Assembly (NCBI GenBank): GCA_900552095.1
Contig: URYM01000057.1
Location: forward strand, 1-9,346
DNA from: an uncultured Blautia sp.
GTDB taxonomy: Bacteria; Bacillota; Clostridia; Lachnospirales; Lachnospiraceae
DNA length: 9,346 bases
Direction of reading: 5' to 3'
Under the pieces are notes generated by a model that made no database searches, was not told where the DNA came from, and was given only the letters and a program-made list of their open reading frames with translations. Within the stretch, counting starts at the first letter, position 1; every line of letters begins with the position of its first letter. The position numbers were made by a program, and so were the translations under genes. Positions 1-6,304 of the stretch are shown piece after piece.

Positions 1-49
1 ACGAGATCTAGTACGGTCTCGTGGGCTCGGAGATGTGTATAAGAGACAG
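1..49 (+). other. Synthetic Nextera i7 adapter with Tn5 mosaic end (not genomic)
   Basis: This is library adapter sequence. Positions 1-7 are the end of the P7 primer, 8-15 (CTAGTACG) match the index segment of Nextera N702 as I recall it, 16-30 are the read-2 transposase adapter, and 31-49 (AGATGTGTATAAGAGACAG) are the 19-base Tn5 mosaic end. The segment from 12 to 49 recurs as an exact reverse complement at the right end. Genomic sequence begins at about position 50. Confidence 0.98.
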
Positions 50-69
50 GTTTCGCTTTTGTCCGTATC

Positions 70-92
70 AAAAAGACACTCACTGTCTTTTT
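70..92 (-). terminator. Possible intrinsic terminator of trxB
   Basis: AAAAAGACA (70-78) and TGTCTTTTT (84-92) form a perfect 9-bp inverted repeat with a 5-base loop. Read on the minus strand it gives a short stem ending in a T-run just at the trxB stop codon, which lies in and beside the loop. The GC part of the stem is only four base pairs, so it is a weak terminator at best, and it is nearly symmetrical for both strands. Confidence 0.4.
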
Positions 93-1003
93 AGAAGATA
101 CTCCTGAAGACTTGTAATTACGTTAGCTCCATCCGCTGCCGCCGTCACAATCTGGCGAAGCGGCTTCGTGCGGATATCCCCGGCAGCAAAAACAGAGGGC
201 TCGCTGGTCACTCCATCCTCGCCGGCCCGTATATATCCTGCTTCATCCAGTTCTACCAGATCTTTCACCAGTTCTGTATTCGGCACAATTCCCACAGCTA
301 CAAAAATACCGTCCACAGGCAGTTCCCGAAGTTCTTCCCCGGCTGCTGATTCCAGCACCGCCCCGGAAACCTTCTCTTCTCCCCGGATCTCCTTTACTTT
401 TGTATTCCAGAGGATCTCCACGTTGGGGAGCGCCTTAACCCGCTCCTGCAGTGCAGCCGCAGCCCTGAGACTGTCTCTTCTGTGGATCAGATATACCTTC
501 CGGCATGCCCGGGCAAGAAAAATAGCGTCCTCTGCCGCCACATCTCCTCCGCCCACTACAGCCACCGTCCTGTCCCGGAAAAAAGCCCCGTCGCAGGTGG
601 CGCAGTACGAAACGCCCATACCGGTCAGCCGTTCCTCTCCCGGCACGCCCAAAAGCCGGTGTCTTGCCCCCATTGCCGCTGTGATCGTCCTGGTCAGAAA
701 AGACTCTTTCTTTGTATGAACGCTCCACAGATCTCCCTTTCGCTCAATGGAACGAACCTTTCCCCTGTGGATCTGAACCCCCATTTTCTCCGCATGTTCC
801 CGCATAGCCATTCCCAGATCCATCCCGGAGATTCCGGGCATCCCCGGATAGTTGTCCACCTCATAAGTGGTTGCCATCTGTCCCCCGCTCACATAATTTT
901 CCTCCAGAGCCAGCACATTCAGCATGGCCCGCTCCCCGTAAATAGAAGCGCATAATCCCGCCGGTCCCGTTCCGATAATAAGGGTATCATATATTTTATC
1001 CAT
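80..1003 (-). CDS. trxB: Thioredoxin-disulfide reductase (TrxB)
   Basis: This is a 307-aa FAD/NADPH-dependent cytosolic flavoenzyme that reduces oxidised thioredoxin. The sequence shows the N-terminal FAD dinucleotide motif GTGPAG (residues 11-16), the redox-active disulfide YCATCDG (Cys134 and Cys137), the NADPH-binding GGGDVA (151-156) followed by the HRRD phosphate-binding motif (174-177), and a C-terminal FAD motif around FAAGDI. Length and motif order match classical low-molecular-weight bacterial TrxB. The reading frame is open 25 codons upstream, but the start at 1003 is preferred: an AGGAGGAA ribosome binding site sits 7 bases upstream and the protein then begins MDKIYDTLIIG as the family does. 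The gene is divergent from the DUF885 gene. A TATGAT -10 candidate lies at 1043-1048 without a good -35. No thioredoxin gene is visible in the window. Confidence 0.96.
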   Translation of the reverse strand: MDKIYDTLIIGTGPAGLCASIYGERAMLNVLALEENYVSGGQMATTYEVDNYPGMPGISGMDLGMAMREHAEKMGVQIHRGKVRSIERKGDLWSVHTKKESFLTRTITAAMGARHRLLGVPGEERLTGMGVSYCATCDGAFFRDRTVAVVGGGDVAAEDAIFLARACRKVYLIHRRDSLRAAAALQERVKALPNVEILWNTKVKEIRGEEKVSGAVLESAAGEELRELPVDGIFVAVGIVPNTELVKDLVELDEAGYIRAGEDGVTSEPSVFAAGDIRTKPLRQIVTAAADGANVITSLQEYLLKRQ

Positions 1004-1010
1004 AAAACGA

Positions 1011-1018
1011 TTCCTCCT
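1011..1018 (-). promoter_or_regulatory. Ribosome binding site that fixes the trxB start
   Basis: AGGAGGAA on the minus strand lies 7 bases from the ATG at 1003. It favours this start over the upstream in-frame ATG at 1078, whose extra 25 residues are basic and unlike TrxB N-termini. Confidence 0.85.
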
Positions 1019-1077
1019 GAATTCTTTTTTATTTTCTATTTTATCATACCGCCGCTCTTTCCGAAAGCCGTAAACCA

Positions 1078-1106
1078 TTCATACCGGTTTTTCCCCGTCA
1101 TAAACT
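1078..1106 (+). promoter_or_regulatory. Candidate promoter of the DUF885 gene
   Basis: A TTCATA -35-like hexamer (1078-1083) and a TAAACT -10-like hexamer (1101-1106) are separated by 17 bases. Each matches four of six consensus bases. The predicted start of transcription near 1113 would leave a leader of about 23 bases. The only support is sequence resemblance and position in the trxB-DUF885 divergent gap. Confidence 0.3.
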
Positions 1107-1135
1107 GTTAGTAATCACAGATTCCGGGGACTTAC

Positions 1136-2890
1136 ATGACTCGCAAAAAAAAGATTCCTTTTCTCCCTCTTCTTCTGACCTTTCTCGCCCTGCTCTGCGG
1201 GCTGGCGCTCGGCGCCTGCAGCCATTATCTCGATCAGAAGCACAATCAGGCCTTTGAGACATACGCAGACAGCCTTTTCCGGCAAGAGATCCTCACCAGC
1301 ACCATAAATCTTCACTACACGCTGGCTTTTCCCGAACAGTATGGCATCCAGGATCCCACTCCCTCGCTGAGCTTTTCTGGTGCGGATGATTCCTCCCGGC
1401 GCCGCCGGGCTCTGGAAGATCAGCTGGAAGACCTGAAAAACCTCTCCTCCCGCCGGCTCTCCCGCAGCAACCGGATCGCTCTCGATACGCTGCGCCTGGT
1501 CACCGGAACGGAACTTTCCTCCACAGGGATGGAATTGCTCCAGGAACCTCTGAGTCCCTCCCTGGGAATCCAGGCCCAGCTTCCCGTCCTTCTGGCCGAA
1601 TATACCTTCCGAACCCGGCAGGACATCGAAGACTATCTGCAGCTTCTCTCCCTGACCGACTCTTACTTCCGCCAGATCCTGGACTTTGAACAGGAAAAAG
1701 CCGTCCAGGGGCTTTTTATGAGCGACGCTTCCCTCTGCCGGATCCAGGAACAGTGCCGCTCCCTCATATCCGATCCTTCCCACAATTATCTGGAAAGTAT
1801 ATTTTCAGATAAGATCAGCGCCTTCCCGGATCTGACCGCCCGGGAGAAAAACGGGTATCTGAACCGGCACCGGGAAGTTCTGGAAGATCACTTTCTTCCC
1901 GCCTATCAGCTTCTGATCGACGGCCTGGAGGCGCTGAAAGGAACCGGTTCCAATGAAAATGGACTCTGCTGGTTAAAAGGCGGAAAAGATTATTACCGAT
2001 ACCTGCTCCGCAGTCAGTCCGGCCTCTACGAAGAACCGGATCAGATCCGGGAACGCCTGCAGGAACAGCTGAAGGCAGATTCCCTGGAAATGCAGTCGCT
2101 TCTGAAAGAAAACCCGAAACTTCTCTCCGCTTCCCTCACCGCCCGGCCGGCTCTGGAAGATCCCGGGGAAATTCTGAAAGCGCTCAGGGAACAGATCACA
2201 GAGGATTTTCCCTCCCTTTCCGCCTCCTCCTATGAAGTAAAGTATGTCCATCCGGATCTGGAAGAATACTTAAGTCCCGCCTTCTATCTCACCCCTCCGG
2301 TAGATACCATGAGCCCAAATACCATTTATATCAACCCCGCCGCCTCACTGGAAGGAACCGAACTGTATACTACCCTGGCTCACGAGGGATTTCCGGGGCA
2401 TCTCTATCAAACCCTCTATTTTGCCGGGACCAATCCCCCTGCAATCCGCCATATCCTGGGGACGGGAGGCTACGTCGAGGGATGGGCTACCTATATTGAG
2501 TCCTTCGCCTACGGCTACGCCCAGAAGGATCCCGCGCTCTCCCGGCTGCTCTGGCTGAACCGCTCTCTGAATCTGGGACTCTGCTCTCTTTTAGATATGG
2601 GGATCCACTATTACGGCTGGACCGAAGAAGATGCCTTCGCCTTCCTCTCCTCCTTTGGAATTACAGACCGGAACGCTGTAAAAGAAATCTTCCGCTACAC
2701 AGTGGAAACTCCGGGAAATTATTTAAAATATTACATGGGATATTTAAGTATTCTCGATCTGAGAACAGAGATGGAAAAAGAACTGGGAAAAGACTTTGAT
2801 CTGAAAGAATTTCATCGAACAGTACTGGAAATTGGCCCCTGTCCCTTTCCGGTACTGAGAAAGTATACAAAAGAACTGCTTTCATCATAA
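1136..2890 (+). CDS. DUF885-family lipoprotein, putative zinc metallopeptidase
   Basis: This is a 584-aa protein recognised as DUF885 (PF05960) from its motifs. The N-terminus has basic residues (RKKK), a hydrophobic stretch at about 9-25 and a lipobox LGAC with Cys28, so it is predicted to be a lipoprotein anchored outside the membrane. Residues 29-400 are mostly helical-looking and carry no motif that I recognise. The C-terminal third has the family hallmark HEGFPGH (416-422) and then YVEGWATYIE (Glu448, Glu455). These resemble HExxH-type zinc ligands plus a downstream glutamate, which would make it a peptidase or carboxypeptidase; the activity is inferred and the substrate is unknown. The start at 1136 has only a weak GGGGA ribosome binding site but gives a complete lipoprotein signal. 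It is transcribed alone, divergent from trxB and convergent with the MarR gene. Confidence 0.88.
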   Translation: MTRKKKIPFLPLLLTFLALLCGLALGACSHYLDQKHNQAFETYADSLFRQEILTSTINLHYTLAFPEQYGIQDPTPSLSFSGADDSSRRRRALEDQLEDLKNLSSRRLSRSNRIALDTLRLVTGTELSSTGMELLQEPLSPSLGIQAQLPVLLAEYTFRTRQDIEDYLQLLSLTDSYFRQILDFEQEKAVQGLFMSDASLCRIQEQCRSLISDPSHNYLESIFSDKISAFPDLTAREKNGYLNRHREVLEDHFLPAYQLLIDGLEALKGTGSNENGLCWLKGGKDYYRYLLRSQSGLYEEPDQIRERLQEQLKADSLEMQSLLKENPKLLSASLTARPALEDPGEILKALREQITEDFPSLSASSYEVKYVHPDLEEYLSPAFYLTPPVDTMSPNTIYINPAASLEGTELYTTLAHEGFPGHLYQTLYFAGTNPPAIRHILGTGGYVEGWATYIESFAYGYAQKDPALSRLLWLNRSLNLGLCSLLDMGIHYYGWTEEDAFAFLSSFGITDRNAVKEIFRYTVETPGNYLKYYMGYLSILDLRTEMEKELGKDFDLKEFHRTVLEIGPCPFPVLRKYTKELLSS

Positions 2891-2896
2891 GAAGAG

Positions 2897-2944
2897 GAAG
2901 GGGATGCAAAAAAGCTTTCTTTCCGGCCTTTTTACATCCCCTTC
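2897..2944. terminator. Dyad between convergent genes, likely bidirectional terminator
   Basis: GAAGGGGATG (2897-2906) pairs perfectly with CATCCCCTTC (2935-2944). Inside it, an A-run (2908-2913) and a T-run (2929-2933) flank imperfect GC pairing, extending the hairpin. T-runs occur on each strand inside the structure, but there is no classical T-tract after the outer stem. It fills the gap between the DUF885 stop (2888-2890) and the end of the MarR gene at 2949, so it probably ends transcription from both sides. Confidence 0.55.
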
Positions 2945-2948
2945 TCCT

Positions 2949-3389
2949 CTATTTTCCATAGCCGCGGAAAAACTCCCGCAGATGGCTCAGCGCCTTCACC
3001 AGCACTGCCGTCTCTTCCTCAGAAAGCCCCTCCAGAGTCGCGCGGATCATTTCCTCATGAAAATTCTGATGATGCAGATAAGCCCGATCCCCCCGGTCTG
3101 TAAGCGAGATCAGTACCACCCGACGGTCCTTCTGACTTCTCTCCCGCCTCACATACCCCTTCTTTACCAGGCTGTTGACCGCAATCGTGAGCGTCCCCAC
3201 CGTCACAGACAGATCTCTCGCCACCGCCGACATATTGCGGGGAGCGGCCTGACCAATCGCCTCGATCACATGCATATCGTTATTTGTAATATCCCGGAAT
3301 TCATCCGTGATAATCGCCTTCTCTTCCACATCCATGATTTCACGGAACAGATTGACCAGCACATCATGAAATGTCTCGTAAGTATCCAT
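2949..3389 (-). CDS. MarR-family transcriptional regulator, FabT-like
   Basis: This is a 146-aa winged helix-turn-helix repressor of the MarR family. The DNA-binding region runs from about residue 38 (NDMHVIEAIG) through the recognition helix (about 63-76, TVGTLTIAVNSLVKK) to the wing, with the family signature DRRVV at 88-92. N- and C-terminal helices would form the dimer interface. The overall pattern (EEKAIITDEFRDITNNDMHVIEAIG, NMSAVARDLSVTVGTLT) resembles, from memory, FabT-type regulators of fatty-acid synthesis, but no fab genes lie here and the ligand cannot be told. The start at 3389 is chosen because GGAGGT lies 6 bases upstream; an earlier in-frame ATG at 3407 would precede that site. 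Its promoter (3438-3466) is back to back with the promoter of the BMP-domain gene, so autoregulation and control of that operon are likely (inference). Confidence 0.93.
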   Translation of the reverse strand: MDTYETFHDVLVNLFREIMDVEEKAIITDEFRDITNNDMHVIEAIGQAAPRNMSAVARDLSVTVGTLTIAVNSLVKKGYVRRERSQKDRRVVLISLTDRGDRAYLHHQNFHEEMIRATLEGLSEEETAVLVKALSHLREFFRGYGK

Positions 3390-3395
3390 TCTGCC

Positions 3396-3401
3396 ACCTC
3401 C
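3396..3401 (-). promoter_or_regulatory. Ribosome binding site that fixes the marR-type gene start
   Basis: GGAGGT on the minus strand lies 6 bases before the ATG at 3389. The alternative ATG at 3407 lies just upstream of this site and would make it part of the coding sequence as Gly-Gly codons. Confidence 0.8.
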
Positions 3402-3437
3402 CACCATTTTACCGCCCGGATTACACTTTGTTCAATT

Positions 3438-3466
3438 ATTATACCCCATTCCTTCCCGGGGCACAA
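3438..3466 (-). promoter_or_regulatory. Sigma-A promoter of the MarR-family gene
   Basis: On the minus strand, TTGTGC (-35, 3466-3461) and a perfect TATAAT (-10, 3443-3438) are separated by exactly 17 bases. Transcription would start near 3431, about 42 bases before the ATG. Confidence 0.7.
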
Positions 3467-3498
3467 CGGGAATTTCCCTTTCCCTTGCAAGAGGAAAG
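3453..3498. promoter_or_regulatory. Cluster of dyads between divergent promoters, candidate MarR operator
   Basis: Three overlapping symmetric elements lie here: TTCCCG (3453-3458) with CGGGAA (3467-3472), 8 bases apart; the 11-bp palindrome GGGAATTTCCC (3468-3478); and CTTTCCCTTG (3478-3487) facing CAAGAGGAAAG (3488-3498), which match apart from one extra base. They cover the -35 elements of both promoters. MarR proteins bind such dyads and repress by blocking polymerase. The assignment is an inference from position and symmetry, and which dyad matters is unknown. Confidence 0.38.
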
Positions 3499-3513
3499 AG
3501 AAGCTTTTATAAT
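3485..3513 (+). promoter_or_regulatory. Sigma-A promoter of the BMP-domain/phosphoesterase operon
   Basis: TTGCAA (-35, 3485-3490) and a perfect TATAAT (-10, 3508-3513) are separated by 17 bases. The predicted start near 3520 leaves a leader of about 37 bases ending in GGAGGT at 3545-3550. The -35 sits in the centre of the imperfect dyad 3478-3498. Confidence 0.75.
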
Positions 3514-3544
3514 AAGTACAGAACTATCTTACATGCAGACACAC

Positions 3545-3550
3545 GGAGGT
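3545..3550 (+). promoter_or_regulatory. Ribosome binding site that fixes the BMP-domain gene start
   Basis: GGAGGT lies 6 bases before the ATG at 3557. The frame is open back to 3371, but that stretch would run antisense through the MarR gene start and both promoters. Confidence 0.85.
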
Positions 3551-3556
3551 AAGCAT

Positions 3557-5482
3557 ATGTCTTCATCCTATTATGCCAAAGCGCTGAAAGCGGGACAGAA
3601 GGAATTTCGTCAGGCCCGCCACCGGGGACTCTATCCCTACCTTCCCGCCCTGGACGAGCTGATCTCCCGGGCGGATATCGTATCAGAAGTAAATCTGGGA
3701 CTGGTTCACATCCCTCTGGATCTGATCGCAGGGACCAAAACGGCCGGACGAAAATCTGCCTTTTCCTGCAATTTTATGCCCCTGCTCTCCCCGTCTTCCG
3801 AATTTGCCGACAAATGGTCCTCCCTCTGTCAGTCTCATCTGGACGAAGGGATCCACTCTCCCATCACGGCCTACGAATACATGAACCATTTCTACGTGCA
3901 GGAGGGAAACAAAAGAGTCAGCGTACTGAAGTTTTTCCAGGCCGACAGCATAGCCGGAACGGTGATCCGGCTGATTCCCCGCCGGACGGAAAGCCGGGAA
4001 AATAAGATTTATTACGAATTTCTCTCCTTTTATGAGCTGTCCAAAATTAATTACATCTATTTTACAGAAGAAGGCCGCTTTGCCGCCCTTCAGTCCGCCC
4101 TGGGAAAAGGACCTCAGGAAGCCTGGAGCGACGAGGACAGGATAAACTTCTCCTCCCTCTACTACCGGTTCACGAAAGCTTTCCTGGCCCGGGGCGGAGC
4201 CGATCTGCCCATCACTCCCGGAGACGCTCTTCTCACCTTCCTGAATATCTATGATTATCAGAAAGCCTGCCAGATGGCGGAAAAAGAATTTCCTCCTCTT
4301 CTGGCCCGTCTCTGGGACGAAATCCTCCTTCTGAAAAGCGGACAGTCTGTAAACCTGCTGACCCAGCCGGCCCAGGAGGCAAAGCCAAACCTGCTTAATA
4401 TCATTCTGCCCTCCGCTCCCCAGCACCTGGACGTAGCCTTTGTCCACGGCGGAAATGCGGCCCACTCCAGCTGGGTATACAGCCATGAACTGGGGCGCGC
4501 TCATCTGGAGCAGGTCTTCGGCAGCCGGATTACAACCCGGATGGCAGAAAACGTCTCCCCCGGTCCGGAGGCAGATCAGATTCTGGAAGACCTGATCCAG
4601 GAGGGGTGCGACACGATTTTCACCACCACCCCTACGCTGTCCCGCGCCTCCTTAAAGGCGGCGGTCAATCATCCGAAAATAAGGATCTTAAACTGCTCCC
4701 AGAATCTCTCCCACTACCATATCCGCACCTACTACGGCCGGATGTACGAAGCCAAATTCCTTCTGGGCGCTATCGCCGGATCCATGTCCCCCTCCGGAAC
4801 ACTGGGTTACGTGGCCGACTACCCCATCTACGGAGCAACGGCCAGCATCAACGCCTTCGCTCTGGGCGCCAAGATGGTCAACCCCCGCGCCGTCGTTTAT
4901 CTGGAATGGAACTCCCAGAAAAGCTGGAAAGAAATCGAAGCTTCCATGAGAAGCCGCGGCGTAGAGTATCTGTCCGACCGGGATATGATCTCTCCCCGGG
5001 AACCCTCCCGGCAGTTCGGCCTCCACAGCATGGATCCCCGCCAGCTGATCAATCTGGCAATGCCCGTCTGGCACTGGGGAAAATTCTACGAGAAGATTAT
5101 TCAGGAAATTTTCAGCGGAACCTGGAAGGTCTACGGGGAAACAGACCAGAAAGAAGGGGAGCGCCAGGCGCTGAATTACTGGTGGGGCATGTCCGAGGAT
5201 GTGATCGAGGTCATCTGTTCTCAAAATCTTCCCATCGGAACCCGCAGACTGGTTCAGCTTCTGCGCAGTTCTCTCTGTTCCGGTCAGTTCACTCCCTTCG
5301 CCGGCCCTCTCTACGCCCAGGGCGGGCAGCTGGCTGTGGAGGCGGATCATATTCTGACCCCTGCTGAGATCACCACCATCGACTGGCTGGCAGAAAATGT
5401 GGCCGGTTCCATTCCTTCTCTGGAAGAGCTCTCCCCCAAAGGGCGGGAAATCAGCCTTCTGCAGGGGCTGGAAAAAGAGTAA
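3557..5482 (+). CDS. Cytosolic ParB-like / BMP-domain fusion protein
   Basis: This is a 641-aa protein of unknown function. Residues about 47-140 resemble a ParB/sulfiredoxin-like fold: HIPLDLI near 51-57, then PITAYEY and EGNKRVSVLKFF at about 102-127, where EGNKR stands at the place of the ParB GERR-type motif. Residues 150-285 are mixed helical and unassigned. Residues about 291-530 match the basic membrane protein family (BMP/PnrA, PF02608), with DVAFVHGG, SWVYSHELGR, NVSPGPEADQILEDLIQEG, YYGRMYEAKFLLGAIAG, GYVADYPIYGATASINAF and GLHSMD. BMP proteins normally bind nucleosides outside the cell for an ABC importer. This one has no signal peptide, lipobox or membrane segment, and no permease gene lies beside it, so it is probably a cytosolic ligand sensor or enzyme partner (inference). 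The last ~110 residues are unassigned. It shares an operon with the downstream phosphoesterase, 15 bases away. Confidence 0.85.
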   Translation: MSSSYYAKALKAGQKEFRQARHRGLYPYLPALDELISRADIVSEVNLGLVHIPLDLIAGTKTAGRKSAFSCNFMPLLSPSSEFADKWSSLCQSHLDEGIHSPITAYEYMNHFYVQEGNKRVSVLKFFQADSIAGTVIRLIPRRTESRENKIYYEFLSFYELSKINYIYFTEEGRFAALQSALGKGPQEAWSDEDRINFSSLYYRFTKAFLARGGADLPITPGDALLTFLNIYDYQKACQMAEKEFPPLLARLWDEILLLKSGQSVNLLTQPAQEAKPNLLNIILPSAPQHLDVAFVHGGNAAHSSWVYSHELGRAHLEQVFGSRITTRMAENVSPGPEADQILEDLIQEGCDTIFTTTPTLSRASLKAAVNHPKIRILNCSQNLSHYHIRTYYGRMYEAKFLLGAIAGSMSPSGTLGYVADYPIYGATASINAFALGAKMVNPRAVVYLEWNSQKSWKEIEASMRSRGVEYLSDRDMISPREPSRQFGLHSMDPRQLINLAMPVWHWGKFYEKIIQEIFSGTWKVYGETDQKEGERQALNYWWGMSEDVIEVICSQNLPIGTRRLVQLLRSSLCSGQFTPFAGPLYAQGGQLAVEADHILTPAEITTIDWLAENVAGSIPSLEELSPKGREISLLQGLEKE

Positions 5483-5497
5483 AGGCGGACACTGTAT

Positions 5498-6142
5498 ATG
5501 AAAATACTGGCAATTGCAGACGAAGAGAGCAAGTCTCTCTGGGATTATTTTGAAAAAAGCAAACTGGAAGGCATCGATCTGATCCTCTCCTGCGGCGACT
5601 TAAATCCGAATTACCTGTCCTTTCTGGCCACTTTCTCCAGCGCGCCCGTACTCTATATCCACGGAAACCACGACGACCGGTACGCCAAAGCGCCCCCCGA
5701 AGGCTGTATCAATATCGAAGATCAGGTTTACGTCCACAACGGCGTGCGGATCCTGGGGCTGGGCGGATCTCTCCGCTACAAACCCGGCATCCATCAGTAT
5801 ACCCAGCGGCAGATGAACTGGCGGCTGCGCCGGGCCGCCTTCCAGATCCGTCGGAACCGGGGCATCGATATTTTACTGACCCACGCTCCCGCAGCCGGGA
5901 TCCACGACGGCGCCGATCTGCCCCACCAGGGCTTTCAGGCCTTTAACCGGGCGATAGAACGATACCACCCCTATCTTTTTCTTCACGGCCATGTCCATTT
6001 AAGCTACAGCGCCTTTGGGGAACGCCATACGGCCCACGGTTCCACCAATATTATCAATGCCTACGACCGCTGTATTATTGATTTTGATCCGGAAGCCATA
6101 CGAAATGCTTCCCCGCCGCCTCCCCGGCTTCTCTACTATTAA
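5498..6142 (+). CDS. Calcineurin-like metallophosphoesterase (D-x-E variant)
   Basis: This is a 214-aa cytosolic metallophosphoesterase-fold protein. Visible metal-site motifs in order are D8 in IADEES, GD (33-34), GNHD (56-59), TH (128-129) and GHVH (164-167). The spacing is that of a compact single-domain enzyme of the YfcE-like class. The first motif, usually D-x-H, reads D-E-E here (Asp8, Glu10), so one metal ligand appears changed. I recall the same pattern in close clostridial relatives, so it is probably a subfamily trait and not a defect. Substrate is unknown; phosphodiesters or nucleotides are possible. The gene follows the BMP-domain gene by 15 bases, with a modest AAAGGCGG ribosome binding site overlapping the previous stop, so co-transcription is very likely. 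A strong terminator follows directly. Confidence 0.9.
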   Translation: MKILAIADEESKSLWDYFEKSKLEGIDLILSCGDLNPNYLSFLATFSSAPVLYIHGNHDDRYAKAPPEGCINIEDQVYVHNGVRILGLGGSLRYKPGIHQYTQRQMNWRLRRAAFQIRRNRGIDILLTHAPAAGIHDGADLPHQGFQAFNRAIERYHPYLFLHGHVHLSYSAFGERHTAHGSTNIINAYDRCIIDFDPEAIRNASPPPPRLLYY

Positions 6143-6145
6143 AAC

Positions 6146-6190
6146 AAAAGGATGCAGATTCCGGCAAATGCCTGTGTCTGCATCCTTTTT
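6146..6190 (+). terminator. Strong rho-independent terminator
   Basis: AAAAGGATGCAGA (6146-6158) and TCTGCATCCTTTT (6177-6189) form a perfect 13-bp stem. The 18-base loop can fold a further GGCA/TGCC stem, and the structure ends in a T5 run. It begins 4 bases after the phosphoesterase stop codon and separates this operon from the ABC operon. The A-run on the left arm may allow weaker function on the other strand. Confidence 0.92.
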
Positions 6191-6264
6191 CTGATAAGAA
6201 ATTTTTCTCTCCATCTTAAATATTTCCTAAGATTTTGCTTCGCATTTTCCTCACTCCGCTTTCG

Positions 6265-6270
6265 TATACT
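6265..6270 (+). promoter_or_regulatory. Candidate -10 element of the ABC operon
   Basis: TATACT (5 of 6 consensus bases) lies 34 bases before the ATG at 6305, downstream of the terminator. No convincing -35 stands 16-18 bases upstream (GCATTT at 6242-6247 is poor), so the promoter is either weak or activator-dependent. The rest of 6191-6304 is AT-rich and shows only a short TCTTA/TAAGA repeat at about 6215-6233. Confidence 0.3.
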
Positions 6271-6288
6271 AGGTTTCAGAAAATCAGC

Positions 6289-6295
6289 AAGGAGG
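6289..6295 (+). promoter_or_regulatory. Ribosome binding site that fixes the 6305 start
   Basis: AAGGAGG lies 9 bases before the ATG at 6305. The open frame extends back to 6152, but that start lies inside the terminator hairpin and cannot be used. Confidence 0.82.
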
Positions 6296-6304
6296 AACCT
6301 TCTC

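Noticed and set aside
1021..1135. Riboswitch or RNA leader in the trxB-DUF885 gap
   Set aside because: The gap is only 132 bases, with just a short CTTTCCGAAAG palindrome at about 1057-1067 and no extended structure that I could pair.
1115..1783. 222-codon antisense frame under the DUF885 gene
   Set aside because: It is opposite a well-supported lipoprotein gene, and its composition follows from that gene's codon bias.
3428..3435. TTGTTCAA near the MarR transcription start as a FabT-type operator
   Set aside because: Only three base pairs per arm are symmetric and the flanks do not match a TTTGA/TCAAA pattern. The dyads at 3453-3498 are better candidates.
3371..3556. N-terminal extension of the BMP-domain gene
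   Set aside because: It would start inside the MarR gene and run through both promoters, and a strong GGAGGT stands directly before the ATG at 3557.
3683..5350. Long antisense frames of 273 and 220 codons under the BMP-domain gene
   Set aside because: They are shadow frames of a clearly coding GC-rich gene, have no recognisable motifs and no ribosome binding sites that I could find.
6152..6304. N-terminal extension of the 199-aa protein
   Set aside because: The upstream ATG lies in the arm of the 6146-6190 terminator. The RBS and signal-anchor-like N-terminus both fit 6305.
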